A stretch of DNA of 5,165 nt from an uncultured Eubacteriales bacterium (lineage in GTDB: Bacteria; Bacillota_A; Clostridia; Christensenellales; Aristaeellaceae). The stretch spans positions 1 through 5,165 of the forward strand of contig CALVKX010000150.1 of the NCBI GenBank assembly GCA_944333375.1, in the 5' to 3' direction. How positions within the stretch are numbered: the first letter of the stretch is position 1; every line of letters starts with the position of its first letter. The translations under genes were made by a program, and so were the position numbers. Of the stretch, positions 1 to 4,885 are shown one piece after another. Under the pieces are notes generated by a model. The model was given only the letters and a program-made list of their open reading frames with translations, was not told where the DNA came from and ran no database searches.

Positions 1-329
1 ACGTCGGATTCCTTGATTTCGCCGGTCTCGCGGTTTTTCAGGCGCACAAACACCTTCAGCGGGGCAGCGTAGGTCATGTCGCGCTCCTTGCAGCGCTCCA
101 CGCTGTTTTTGGGTTCGTCCAGAGAGTAGTCCACAAACTCCAGCGACAGGTTTTCGGTATAGTCCACGATCGGGCTCACGTCGTCGAGGACCTCGCGCAT
201 GTCCACCTCAAGGAAGCGGCGATAGGAATTCTTCTGCACCTCGATGAGATCGGGCATGTCCAGAATCTCGTCGATGTGCGAGAAGCTCTGCCGCTTCCTC
301 AGCTTCCCCATTTGAACCTCATGCACCAT
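1..329 (-). CDS. rpoB: RNA polymerase beta subunit, N-terminal fragment (runs off left edge)
   Basis: This is the start of the catalytic beta subunit of DNA-dependent RNA polymerase; 109 complete codons are present and the gene continues past the left edge. Translating the minus strand gives an N-terminus beginning [10 protein letters not shown]. Family hallmarks follow in order: [18 protein letters not shown] (about residues 15-32), [19 protein letters not shown] (52-70) and [17 protein letters not shown] (81-97), then ETGEIKESD. They align closely with my memory of Bacillus/Clostridium RpoB. The ATG at 329 is preferred over the in-frame ATG at 338: the upstream ATG lies inside the Shine-Dalgarno sequence, and homologues start with a similar short MVH-type leader. 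There is no rplL or other ribosomal protein gene just upstream. The neighbour is instead a divergent rseC-like gene, so rpoB appears to head its own transcription unit from the promoter at 494-522. Confidence 0.97.
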   Translation of the reverse strand, partial: MVHEVQMGKLRKRQSFSHIDEILDMPDLIEVQKNSYRRFLEVDMREVLDDVSPIVDYTENLSLEFVDYSLDEPKNSVERCKERDMTYAAPLKVFVRLKNRETGEIKESD

Positions 330-336
330 AAATGCC

Positions 337-346
337 ATCACCCCTT
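337..346 (-). promoter_or_regulatory. rpoB ribosome binding site (decides the start)
   Basis: On the minus strand AAGGGGTGAT resembles the anti-SD complement AAGGAGGTGAT with one base missing. It ends 7 bases before the ATG at 329. The in-frame ATG at 338-336 is part of this motif, only 2 bases from the G run, which argues against it being the real start. Confidence 0.7.
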
Positions 347-409
347 ATGTTCCTCGCACCCGTTCCCGGCCAAAAGCCGCCGCCCGGCCCCGCGCTAAAA
401 AATTTCCTG

Positions 410-438
410 TTGCATTTTTGCCCCGGGGCATGTACAAT
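410..438 (+). promoter_or_regulatory. Sigma-A promoter for the rseC-like gene
   Basis: TTGCAT (410-415) and TACAAT (433-438) on the plus strand are 17 bases apart, with the most conserved positions of each hexamer intact. Predicted start is near 445, giving a leader of about 130 nt before the rseC-like ATG. The promoter lies inside the rpoB leader, downstream of the rpoB start on the opposite strand. The two promoters therefore face each other and their transcripts overlap by roughly 40 nt. A perfect 12-base palindrome occupies the spacer (419-430). Confidence 0.75.
419..430. repeat. 12-bp perfect palindrome in the rseC promoter spacer
   Basis: TGCCCCGGGGCA reads the same on both strands and lies between the -35 and -10 boxes of the plus-strand promoter. 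As RNA it can form only a 4-bp stem with a 4-base loop, so a DNA-binding site is a more natural reading than a hairpin. It could also be chance in GC-rich DNA. Confidence 0.45.
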
Positions 439-493
439 ACTCAACAACGGACGGGCGCGGCTTGGCACAGTAACGATACTGATGCAAGTTTAA

Positions 494-522
494 ATTATAG
501 CGCCTTTGCGCCCATGTGTCAA
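494..522 (-). promoter_or_regulatory. Perfect-consensus sigma-A promoter for rpoB
   Basis: Read on the minus strand, TTGACA (522-517) and TATAAT (499-494) are separated by exactly 17 bases. Both hexamers match the consensus at 6 of 6 positions. Transcription should start near 487, giving an rpoB leader of about 158 nt. A perfect promoter fits an essential, highly expressed gene that is not being read from an upstream ribosomal-protein operon. The -35 box lies in the centre of an inverted repeat (510-533). Confidence 0.9.
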
Positions 523-533
523 TACGCATGGGC
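510..533. repeat. Inverted repeat centred on the rpoB -35 box (candidate operator or leader hairpin)
   Basis: GCCCATG (510-516) and CATGGGC (527-533) form a perfect 7-bp inverted repeat. It continues inward through one wobble pair and two more pairs to a 4-base CAAT loop, giving about 10 stem pairs in all. The complement of the rpoB TTGACA (517-522) sits in the middle. As DNA this is well placed for a repressor or activator acting on rpoB. As RNA it would be a hairpin in the rseC leader. An alternative pairing, AATACG (521-526) with CGTATT (540-545), is mutually exclusive with it. Confidence 0.5.
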
Positions 534-560
534 AAAATTCGTATTCTGATTTTTGCGGGC

Positions 561-566
561 AGGAGG
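561..566 (+). promoter_or_regulatory. Ribosome binding site of the rseC-like gene
   Basis: AGGAGG lies 10 bases before the ATG at 577 and 13 before the next ATG at 580. The in-frame GTG at 568 is too close to it and the in-frame TTG at 553 lies upstream of it, so both are rejected as starts. Confidence 0.75.
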
Positions 567-576
567 CGTGCCGGGG

Positions 577-1014
577 ATGATGAAATTCGGCCAGGTCATG
601 GCATACGACGAGGCGACGGGCGAGGCGACCATCGTCTATACGCGGCCCGACGCGTGCGCCAAATGCGGCGCGTGCGGCGGGATGGGCAAGCCGGGCTCCA
701 TCCGGCTCAGGGCCGACTGCGCCGTGGGCGACTGGGTGCGCGTGGAGCTGCCCGACGGGAAATTCCTGCGGGCGACGGCGGTGGCCTACGTGCTGCCGCT
801 GGCGTGCTTTCTGGCCGGGCTTTTCCTGGGCTACAGCCTCTCGGGCGGGATGGAGCTGTGGGCGCTTCTTGGCAGCGCCATCGGGCTGAGCCTCTCGGCC
901 GTCGCGCTTCGCCTGGCCGAGCTTTCCGTGCGCCGCCGCCCCGAGTGGTCGCCGCGGGTGTGCGCGGTCTACCATGAAAACCCCGGCGTCCAGGACATCG
1001 GCTGCGGGAAATGA
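577..1014 (+). CDS. RseC/MucC-family redox-associated inner membrane protein
   Basis: A 145-residue protein (144 if the second ATG is used) with the layout of the RseC/MucC family (SoxR-reducing-system RseC-like). A short soluble N-terminus ends in a cysteine cluster, C27-x2-C30-x2-C33 in DACAKCGACGG. A small beta-rich stretch follows (DWVRVELPDGKFL, 52-64). There are two hydrophobic helices, about 65-88 and 94-115, and then a basic/tryptophan tail with PEWSPRV near 122-128. Further cysteines are at 48, 77, 129 and 143. Known relatives are E. coli RseC, tied to sigma-E control and SoxR reduction, and RnfH/Rnf-associated copies; the clustered cysteines suggest electron transfer or metal binding. 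No rnf, rpoE, rseA or soxR gene is adjacent, so the role is not set by context. It has its own promoter and SD and is probably monocistronic. The family assignment is fairly secure; the function in this organism is unknown. Confidence 0.82.
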   Translation: MMKFGQVMAYDEATGEATIVYTRPDACAKCGACGGMGKPGSIRLRADCAVGDWVRVELPDGKFLRATAVAYVLPLACFLAGLFLGYSLSGGMELWALLGSAIGLSLSAVALRLAELSVRRRPEWSPRVCAVYHENPGVQDIGCGK

Positions 1015-1071
1015 GCCGTCAAAAAACCCCATGAAAAGCGCCCGGGAGGCTGCGTTTCGCTCCCCGTCTCC

Positions 1072-1092
1072 GGCGGGCTTGTTCAACCCGCC
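1072..1092. other. GC-rich inverted repeat downstream of the rseC-like gene
   Basis: GGCGGG (1072-1077) pairs with CCCGCC (1087-1092), with two further A-T pairs inside a bulge. On the plus strand it is followed by an A run, not T, so it is not a standard intrinsic terminator in either direction. It is still the best candidate for a 3'-end structure of the rseC transcript. The rest of 1015-1160 holds no gene I can support: a possible second weak hairpin (GGGAG/CTCCC near 1044-1065), then AT-rich DNA leading into the RNase J promoter. Confidence 0.4.
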
Positions 1093-1159
1093 CGAAAAAA
1101 CAATGGAAAAGTCTGTGAAGAAATGATTTGCATTTTTGCTGTTCAAAATGCCTTTTCTG

Positions 1160-1168
1160 TGATATACT
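1160..1168 (+). promoter_or_regulatory. Extended -10 promoter for the RNase J gene
   Basis: TGATATACT is an extended -10 element: TG, one base, then TATACT at 1163-1168. At 17 bases upstream the -35 region (TGTTCA, 1140-1145) matches the consensus poorly, as expected when the TG extension compensates. The upstream 60 bases are AT-rich, possibly an UP-like element. The predicted start near 1175 gives a leader of about 210 nt. Confidence 0.65.
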
Positions 1169-1174
1169 AACAGC

Positions 1175-1386
1175 GTTATAAGGGATCGTGGGCTTTGACG
1201 GGGATTATTCCCCTTCATAATTTTCGGTTCTGACGGCGGGCCCGCAAAGGCGCGGCCCGGAGCGTATTTTTTGCGTCCGTCCGGACCCTTCCCCCGTACG
1301 ATCGGCGGGCCGGCGGCCGGAGGGCGCGCCCGCCTCCTGATAGGGACCCCATCAAAGGCGCGCCTGCGCGCAAAAAGGAGGCTCCA
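1175..1386 (+). promoter_or_regulatory. Long structured 5' leader of the RNase J mRNA
   Basis: About 210 nt of untranslated RNA is predicted, with several strong stems. GGGGA/TCCCC (1200-1204/1209-1213) has a 4-base loop. CGGGCCCGC (1237-1245) pairs with GCG-c-GGCCCG (1250-1259) around an AAAG loop, and six Ts follow at 1267-1272. GGCGGGC/GCCCGCC (1304-1310/1328-1334) encloses further GC-rich repeats. Two short palindromes, GGCGCGCC and TGCGCGCA, come just before the ribosome binding site. The second stem plus T run resembles an attenuator, but the Ts begin 7 bases after the stem, which is too far for a normal terminator. I see no open reading frame with an SD in the leader. A role in self-control by RNase J is inference only. 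Confidence 0.45.
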
Positions 1387-3051
1387 ATGGCGGAAAGTGA
1401 ACAGAAGCTCCGTATCATTCCCCTCGGCGGCGTGGATGAGTTCGGCAAGAACATCACCGTGGTGGAATGTGGCGAGGACATGGTGGTGGTGGACTGCGGG
1501 TCCATCTTCCCCAAGGAAGACATGCTGGGCGTGGATCTGGTGATCCCGGACGTCACATATCTGATTAAAAACCGCGAACGCATCCGCGGGATGCTGCTCA
1601 CCCACGGACACGAGGATCATATCGGGGCGACGCCGTATGTGCTGCGTCAGGTGCCCATGCCGCTGTACGGGACGAAGCTGACGCTTGCGCTGGTGGACCT
1701 CAAGCTCAAGGAGCACCGCATCGCGGGCGTGCCGCTCAACGTCGTGCGCCCGGGGGACGAGATCCAGCTGGGCTGCTTTCATGTGCGCTTCATCCACGTC
1801 AACCACTCCATCGCGGGGGCGGTGGCGCTGGCGCTGACGTGCCCCGCGGGCACCATCGTCTTCAGCGGCGACTTCAAGGTGGACTTTACCCCCATCGACG
1901 GCCAGGTCACGGACCTGGCCAGCTTTGCCGAGCTTGGCACACAGGGCGTGCTGGCGTTCCTGTGCGAATCGACCAACATCGAGCGCAAGGGCCACACCAT
2001 GAGCGAAACCAAGATCGGCCAGACGTTTATCGACATGTTCCAGCAGGCCAAGGGCCGGGTGATCGTGGCGATGTTCGCCTCCAACGTGCACCGCGTGCAG
2101 ATGGTGGTGGACTCGGCGGCGATGTTCAACCGCAAGGTCTGCTTCGTGGGGCGCAGCATGGTCAACGTGACGCGCGTGGCGATGTCCATCGGGGAGCTTT
2201 CCATCCCGGAGGAAAACCTCATCGACGTGGACGATCTGGAAAACTATGCCGACGAGGAGATTCTGGTCGTGACCACGGGCAGCCAGGGCGAGGCCATGGC
2301 GGGCCTGACGCGCATGGCCTACGGCGAGCACCGAAAGCTCCAGATTCGCCCCACGGACATGGTCATCCTCTCGGCCCACCCCATCCCCGGCAACGAAAAG
2401 CCCGTGGCCCGCGTCATCAACCAGCTCTACCGCTGCGGAGCCAACGTCATCTACGGACAGCTGGGCGAGGTGCACGTCTCCGGCCACGCCTGCCAGGAGG
2501 AGATCAAGCTGTTGCACGCGCTGGTCAAGCCCAAGTACTTTTTGCCCATCCACGGCGAATACTCAAAGCTCTGGCAGCACGCCGAGCTGGCCGAGGCGCT
2601 GGGCACGCGGTCTGAGAACATCGTCATCCCCGAGATCGGCCAGGTCATCGAGATGAGCCAGCACACCCTGGCCATCGTGGGCGAGGTGCCCACGGGCGGG
2701 GTGCTGGTGGACGGCCTTGGCATCGGGGACGTGGGCAACGTGGTCCTGCGCGACCGAAAGCACCTCAGCCAGGACGGCCTCATCATCGTGGTCATGGCCA
2801 TCGACCGCGACAGCGGCGCGCTGGTGTCCGGGCCGGACATCATCAGCCGCGGCTTCGTCTACGTGCGCGAGAACGAGGACATCATCGAGTGCAGCCGCGA
2901 GCTTGCGCGCAATATCGTCCTCAGCTACGGCCGGGTGGACGGCAGCGAGTGGCAGAACATGAAAAACCGCATCAAGGACGAACTGCACCGCTATATCTTC
3001 GACAAGATCAAGCGAAACCCCATGATTTTGCCCATCATCATGGAGATCTGA
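1387..3051 (+). CDS. rnj: Ribonuclease J (metallo-beta-lactamase/beta-CASP 5'-exo- and endonuclease)
   Basis: RNase J degrades and matures mRNA and rRNA in the cytoplasm, using 5'-3' exonuclease and endonuclease activity. The 554 residues match the family length (B. subtilis J1 is about 555). The start follows AAGGAGG (1375-1381) with 5-base spacing. The metallo-beta-lactamase core runs from about 10 to 200: the zinc motif HGHEDH is at 73-78, a third histidine at H140 (VNHSI) and the bridging aspartate at D162 (FSGDFK). The beta-CASP domain (about 205-350) contains FASNVHRVQ, VGRSMVNV, TTGSQGE and the SAHPIPGNEK segment. VSGH (364-367) and HGEY (H389) return to the catalytic domain, and the RNase J C-terminal domain runs from about 450 to 554. 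Where many homologues read HSIPDS or HSIADA, this protein has HSIAGA. It is transcribed alone from the promoter at 1160-1168 and converges with aroK. One copy is visible, so J1 and J2 cannot be distinguished. Confidence 0.97.
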   Translation: MAESEQKLRIIPLGGVDEFGKNITVVECGEDMVVVDCGSIFPKEDMLGVDLVIPDVTYLIKNRERIRGMLLTHGHEDHIGATPYVLRQVPMPLYGTKLTLALVDLKLKEHRIAGVPLNVVRPGDEIQLGCFHVRFIHVNHSIAGAVALALTCPAGTIVFSGDFKVDFTPIDGQVTDLASFAELGTQGVLAFLCESTNIERKGHTMSETKIGQTFIDMFQQAKGRVIVAMFASNVHRVQMVVDSAAMFNRKVCFVGRSMVNVTRVAMSIGELSIPEENLIDVDDLENYADEEILVVTTGSQGEAMAGLTRMAYGEHRKLQIRPTDMVILSAHPIPGNEKPVARVINQLYRCGANVIYGQLGEVHVSGHACQEEIKLLHALVKPKYFLPIHGEYSKLWQHAELAEALGTRSENIVIPEIGQVIEMSQHTLAIVGEVPTGGVLVDGLGIGDVGNVVLRDRKHLSQDGLIIVVMAIDRDSGALVSGPDIISRGFVYVRENEDIIECSRELARNIVLSYGRVDGSEWQNMKNRIKDELHRYIFDKIKRNPMILPIIMEI

Positions 3052-3065
3052 GCGCCCCTGCGAAC

Positions 3066-3096
3066 CGGCCGCGGAAGGGACCCCCCTCCGCGGCCG
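3066..3096 (+). terminator. Strong GC hairpin after RNase J, without a T tract
   Basis: CGGCCGCGGA (3066-3075) pairs perfectly with TCCGCGGCCG (3087-3096). After one mismatch GGG/CCC extends the stem to a 3-base loop. It starts 15 bases after the RNase J stop, where a terminator is expected, but GC-rich sequence and then an A run follow instead of Ts. It could stabilise the 3' end, work with Rho, or act with the adjacent aroK terminator stem read from this side (only TTT follows that). Confidence 0.5.
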
Positions 3097-3105
3097 CGGC
3101 GTGTC

Positions 3106-3156
3106 AAAAAAAAGCGCGGGCTGCGGGGCCGCTCAGGCCCCTGCATCCCGCGCTTT
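3106..3156 (-). terminator. Intrinsic terminator of aroK, overlapping its coding 3' end
   Basis: On the minus strand AAAGCGCGGG (3156-3147) pairs with CCCGCGCTTT (3120-3111). An inner arm, TGC-A-GGGGCC with GGCCCC-GCA, closes a 5-base loop. The RNA ends in eight Us (complement of A8, 3113-3106). The outer stem alone is 10 perfect base pairs. The aroK stop codon (3135-3133) lies in the terminal loop, so the upstream arm of the terminator is also coding sequence. Confidence 0.9.
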
Positions 3157-3648
3157 GCGCACCGCGGTGACCACCCGTTCCACCGTCTCCTCCACCTCCA
3201 GCCCCTCGGCGTCCACCACCACGTCGGCCCAGCGCAGGTAGGCGGGGCTTCGCAGCTGGTAGAGGTCGCGCAGGGTCTGGCCCTTTTCCAGGGCGATGCC
3301 GCGGGTGCGGATGTTGCGAAGGCGCTTTGCGACGGCCTCGTAGGACAGGCGCAGGAAGATCACCAGCCCGTCGCGCCTGAGGCGCTCCATGGCGGCCTCC
3401 TCCATGGCCACCGAGCCGCCCGTGGCGATCACCGCGCCGCTGGCCTCAAGGCCGCACACGCAGGCCTCCTCCACGCGCGAGAAGCCCTCCGCGCCCAGCT
3501 CGTCCACCATCCGTTGCAGGGGACGGCCCGTCTTTTTTTGCAAAAGCAGGTCCGTGTCCACAAAATCCATCGCCAGCGCCTTGGCCGCCAGCACGCCCAC
3601 CGTGCTCTTGCCGCAGCCGGGCATGCCGATGAGTACCACGTTTTTCAT
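3133..3648 (-). CDS. aroK: Shikimate kinase
   Basis: This enzyme phosphorylates shikimate at the 3-hydroxyl with ATP, the fifth step of the chorismate pathway to aromatic amino acids, in the cytoplasm. The 171 residues are the standard length. The Walker A loop GMPGCGKST is at 8-16. The substrate and magnesium acidic pair DTD is at 31-33, with shikimate-contacting R58 in GFSRVEE, the glycine motif ATGGS at 75-79, the lid arginine R117 in TRGIALEKGQT, and R133 in LRSPAYLRWAD. The TGGS and TRGIA forms, instead of GGG and RPLL, are common in clostridial homologues as I remember them. ATG at 3648 follows an A-rich/G7 Shine-Dalgarno (AAAGGGGGGG, ending 6 bases upstream). No other aro gene is adjacent. 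It converges with RNase J and diverges from the methyltransferase gene, so it is probably monocistronic, ending at the terminator over its 3' end. Confidence 0.95.
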   Translation of the reverse strand: MKNVVLIGMPGCGKSTVGVLAAKALAMDFVDTDLLLQKKTGRPLQRMVDELGAEGFSRVEEACVCGLEASGAVIATGGSVAMEEAAMERLRRDGLVIFLRLSYEAVAKRLRNIRTRGIALEKGQTLRDLYQLRSPAYLRWADVVVDAEGLEVEETVERVVTAVRKARDAGA

Positions 3649-3668
3649 TCGTATCCCCCCCTTTCCTC

Positions 3669-3677
3669 ATTGTACCA
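3669..3677 (-). promoter_or_regulatory. Possible extended -10 promoter for aroK
   Basis: The minus strand reads TGGTACAAT: a TG extension, one base, then TACAAT (3674-3669). No good -35 lies 16-18 bases upstream; a TTGACG at 3688-3683 is too close to pair with it. The start would be near 3662, leaving a leader of only about 14 nt that still includes the G-rich ribosome binding site. Confidence 0.4.
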
Positions 3678-3704
3678 CGGCGCGTCAAGCCCGCGCCGGA
3701 AAAG

Positions 3705-3711
3705 AAGGAGG
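3705..3711 (+). promoter_or_regulatory. Ribosome binding site deciding the GTG start of the methyltransferase
   Basis: AAGGAGG is 7 bases before the GTG at 3719. The open frame extends far upstream, but that part is antisense to aroK. This SD and the start of family homology both point to GTG 3719. I find no convincing plus-strand promoter in the 70-base gap; it may lie inside aroK. Confidence 0.85.
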
Positions 3712-3718
3712 CTCCCCC

Positions 3719-4885
3719 GTGAACGTCATTCTCAGAAAAGGCCGCGCCCAGCGGGTGCTGGACGGCCACCCGTGGGTGTTCAGAAGCGACATCGAGCGCG
3801 AGCAGGGCGAGGCGGACGGCCGGCCCGTGCGCGTGCTGTCGTCCTCGGGCCGGTTTCTGGCCATGGCGGTGTATAACCCGCGCTCGCAGATCAGCCTGCG
3901 CGTCCTCTCCCGCCGCGACGAGCCCATCGACGCGGCCTTCATCCGCGGGCGGGTGAAGCGCGCGCTGGACTACCGGCGGCGCTTTGCCGACCTGACGAGC
4001 TGTCGGCTGATCTTCGCCGAGAGCGACGGCCTGCCGGCGGTGATCGCCGACAAGTTCGGGGACGTGATCGTCCTGCAAATTCTGTGCCTTGGCATGGAGC
4101 GGTTCAAGGAGGACATCGTGCAATCGCTGGTGGAGGAGCTCTCGCCCCGGGGCGTCTATGAGCGAAACGACGTGCCGGTGCGCGAGCTGGAGGGGCTTGC
4201 GCAGAGGACGGGCCTTCTCTGGGGCGAGGTCCCGGACCGCGTTATGATGCAGGAAAACGGCGTGCGCTTCCTGGTGGACGTAAAGGAGGGGCAAAAGACG
4301 GGCTTTTTCCTGGACCAGAAGGAAAACCGCGCGGCCATCGCGCCCTTTGTCCGGGGGCAGACGGTGCTGGACTGCTTCACGCACACCGGCAGCTTTGCCC
4401 TGCACGCGGCGCACTACGGCGCGGCGCAGGTGACGGGCGTGGACATCAGCGAGCACGCCTGCGCCTGCGCGCTGGAGAACGCGCGGCTCAACGGCTTTGA
4501 GGACCGCGTCGCCTTCGTCTGCGCCAACGCCTTCGACCTCCTGCGCGATCGCCAGGCCGCGGGCGAGCGCTACGGCGCGGTCATCCTCGACCCGCCCGCC
4601 TTCACCAAGACGCGCTCGGCGGTGGACAGCGCCCTGCGCGGCTACAAGGAGATCAACCTGCGCGGTATGAAGCTGGTGAAGGACGGCGGCTACCTCGTCA
4701 CCTGCTCGTGCAGCCAGCACGTCACCCCGCCGCTGTTTCGCCAGATGCTCCTGGAGGCGCAGCGGGACGCGCACGTGCAGCTTCGTCAGATCCAGTGGCG
4801 CACCCAGGGCCGCGACCACCCGATTCTGCTCTCCTCGCCGGAGACGCAGTACCTCAAGTGCGGCATCTTTCAGGTGTTCAAATGA
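3719..4885 (+). CDS. rlmI: RlmI-like class I rRNA (cytosine-5) methyltransferase
   Basis: A SAM-dependent methyltransferase of the RlmI/YwbD family; E. coli RlmI makes m5C1962 in 23S rRNA. It has 388 residues, close to the 396 of E. coli RlmI, and starts at GTG. An N-terminal PUA-like RNA-binding domain (about 1-75) carries GHPWVFRSDIE at 16-26. A middle domain follows (about 76-180) with RLIFAESDGLPAVIADKFGD. The Rossmann methyltransferase domain (about 185-388) has the family signature GQKTGFFLDQKENR (191-204), SAM motif I VLDCFTHTGSFALHAA (216-231), the acidic ribose contact GVDIS (240-244) and DPPAF (291-295). The TCSCS segment (328-332) holds cysteines C329 and C331, candidate nucleophiles. 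It overlaps the next gene by ATGA, so the two are probably co-translated. The exact target base is inferred from the family; the gene symbol is by homology. Confidence 0.9.
   Translation: MNVILRKGRAQRVLDGHPWVFRSDIEREQGEADGRPVRVLSSSGRFLAMAVYNPRSQISLRVLSRRDEPIDAAFIRGRVKRALDYRRRFADLTSCRLIFAESDGLPAVIADKFGDVIVLQILCLGMERFKEDIVQSLVEELSPRGVYERNDVPVRELEGLAQRTGLLWGEVPDRVMMQENGVRFLVDVKEGQKTGFFLDQKENRAAIAPFVRGQTVLDCFTHTGSFALHAAHYGAAQVTGVDISEHACACALENARLNGFEDRVAFVCANAFDLLRDRQAAGERYGAVILDPPAFTKTRSAVDSALRGYKEINLRGMKLVKDGGYLVTCSCSQHVTPPLFRQMLLEAQRDAHVQLRQIQWRTQGRDHPILLSSPETQYLKCGIFQVFK

Noticed and set aside
514..549. Tiny 11-codon open frame in the rseC leader (possible leader peptide)
   Set aside because: No Shine-Dalgarno before it, and its codons coincide with the inverted repeat and the rpoB -35, which explain the sequence better.
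410..1139. The 12-mer TTGCATTTTTGC occurs at 410-421 and 1128-1139, near two promoters
   Set aside because: About one repeated 12-mer is expected by chance in 5 kb, and it sits at different distances from the two -10 boxes, so a shared regulator site is not supported.
490..2553. A 687-codon open frame on the minus strand across the rseC promoter, rseC and RNase J
   Set aside because: It is antisense to two well-supported genes, is rich in His/Arg/Ala/Val as expected of a shadow frame in GC-rich DNA, has no recognisable motif and crosses both promoters.
3423..3425. GGS instead of GGG in the shikimate kinase glycine motif
   Set aside because: As I recall, the TGGS form is common in clostridial shikimate kinases, and the other active-site residues are intact, so it is not a sign of inactivity.
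3389..3718. Upstream extension of the methyltransferase open frame
   Set aside because: This stretch is antisense to aroK. The SD at 3705-3711 and RlmI homology set the start at 3719.
3446..4819. A 457-codon open frame on the minus strand across rlmI and the start of aroK
   Set aside because: It is the shadow of RlmI, with no SD at its start and no domain; its C-terminal part is a frame-shifted reading of aroK.
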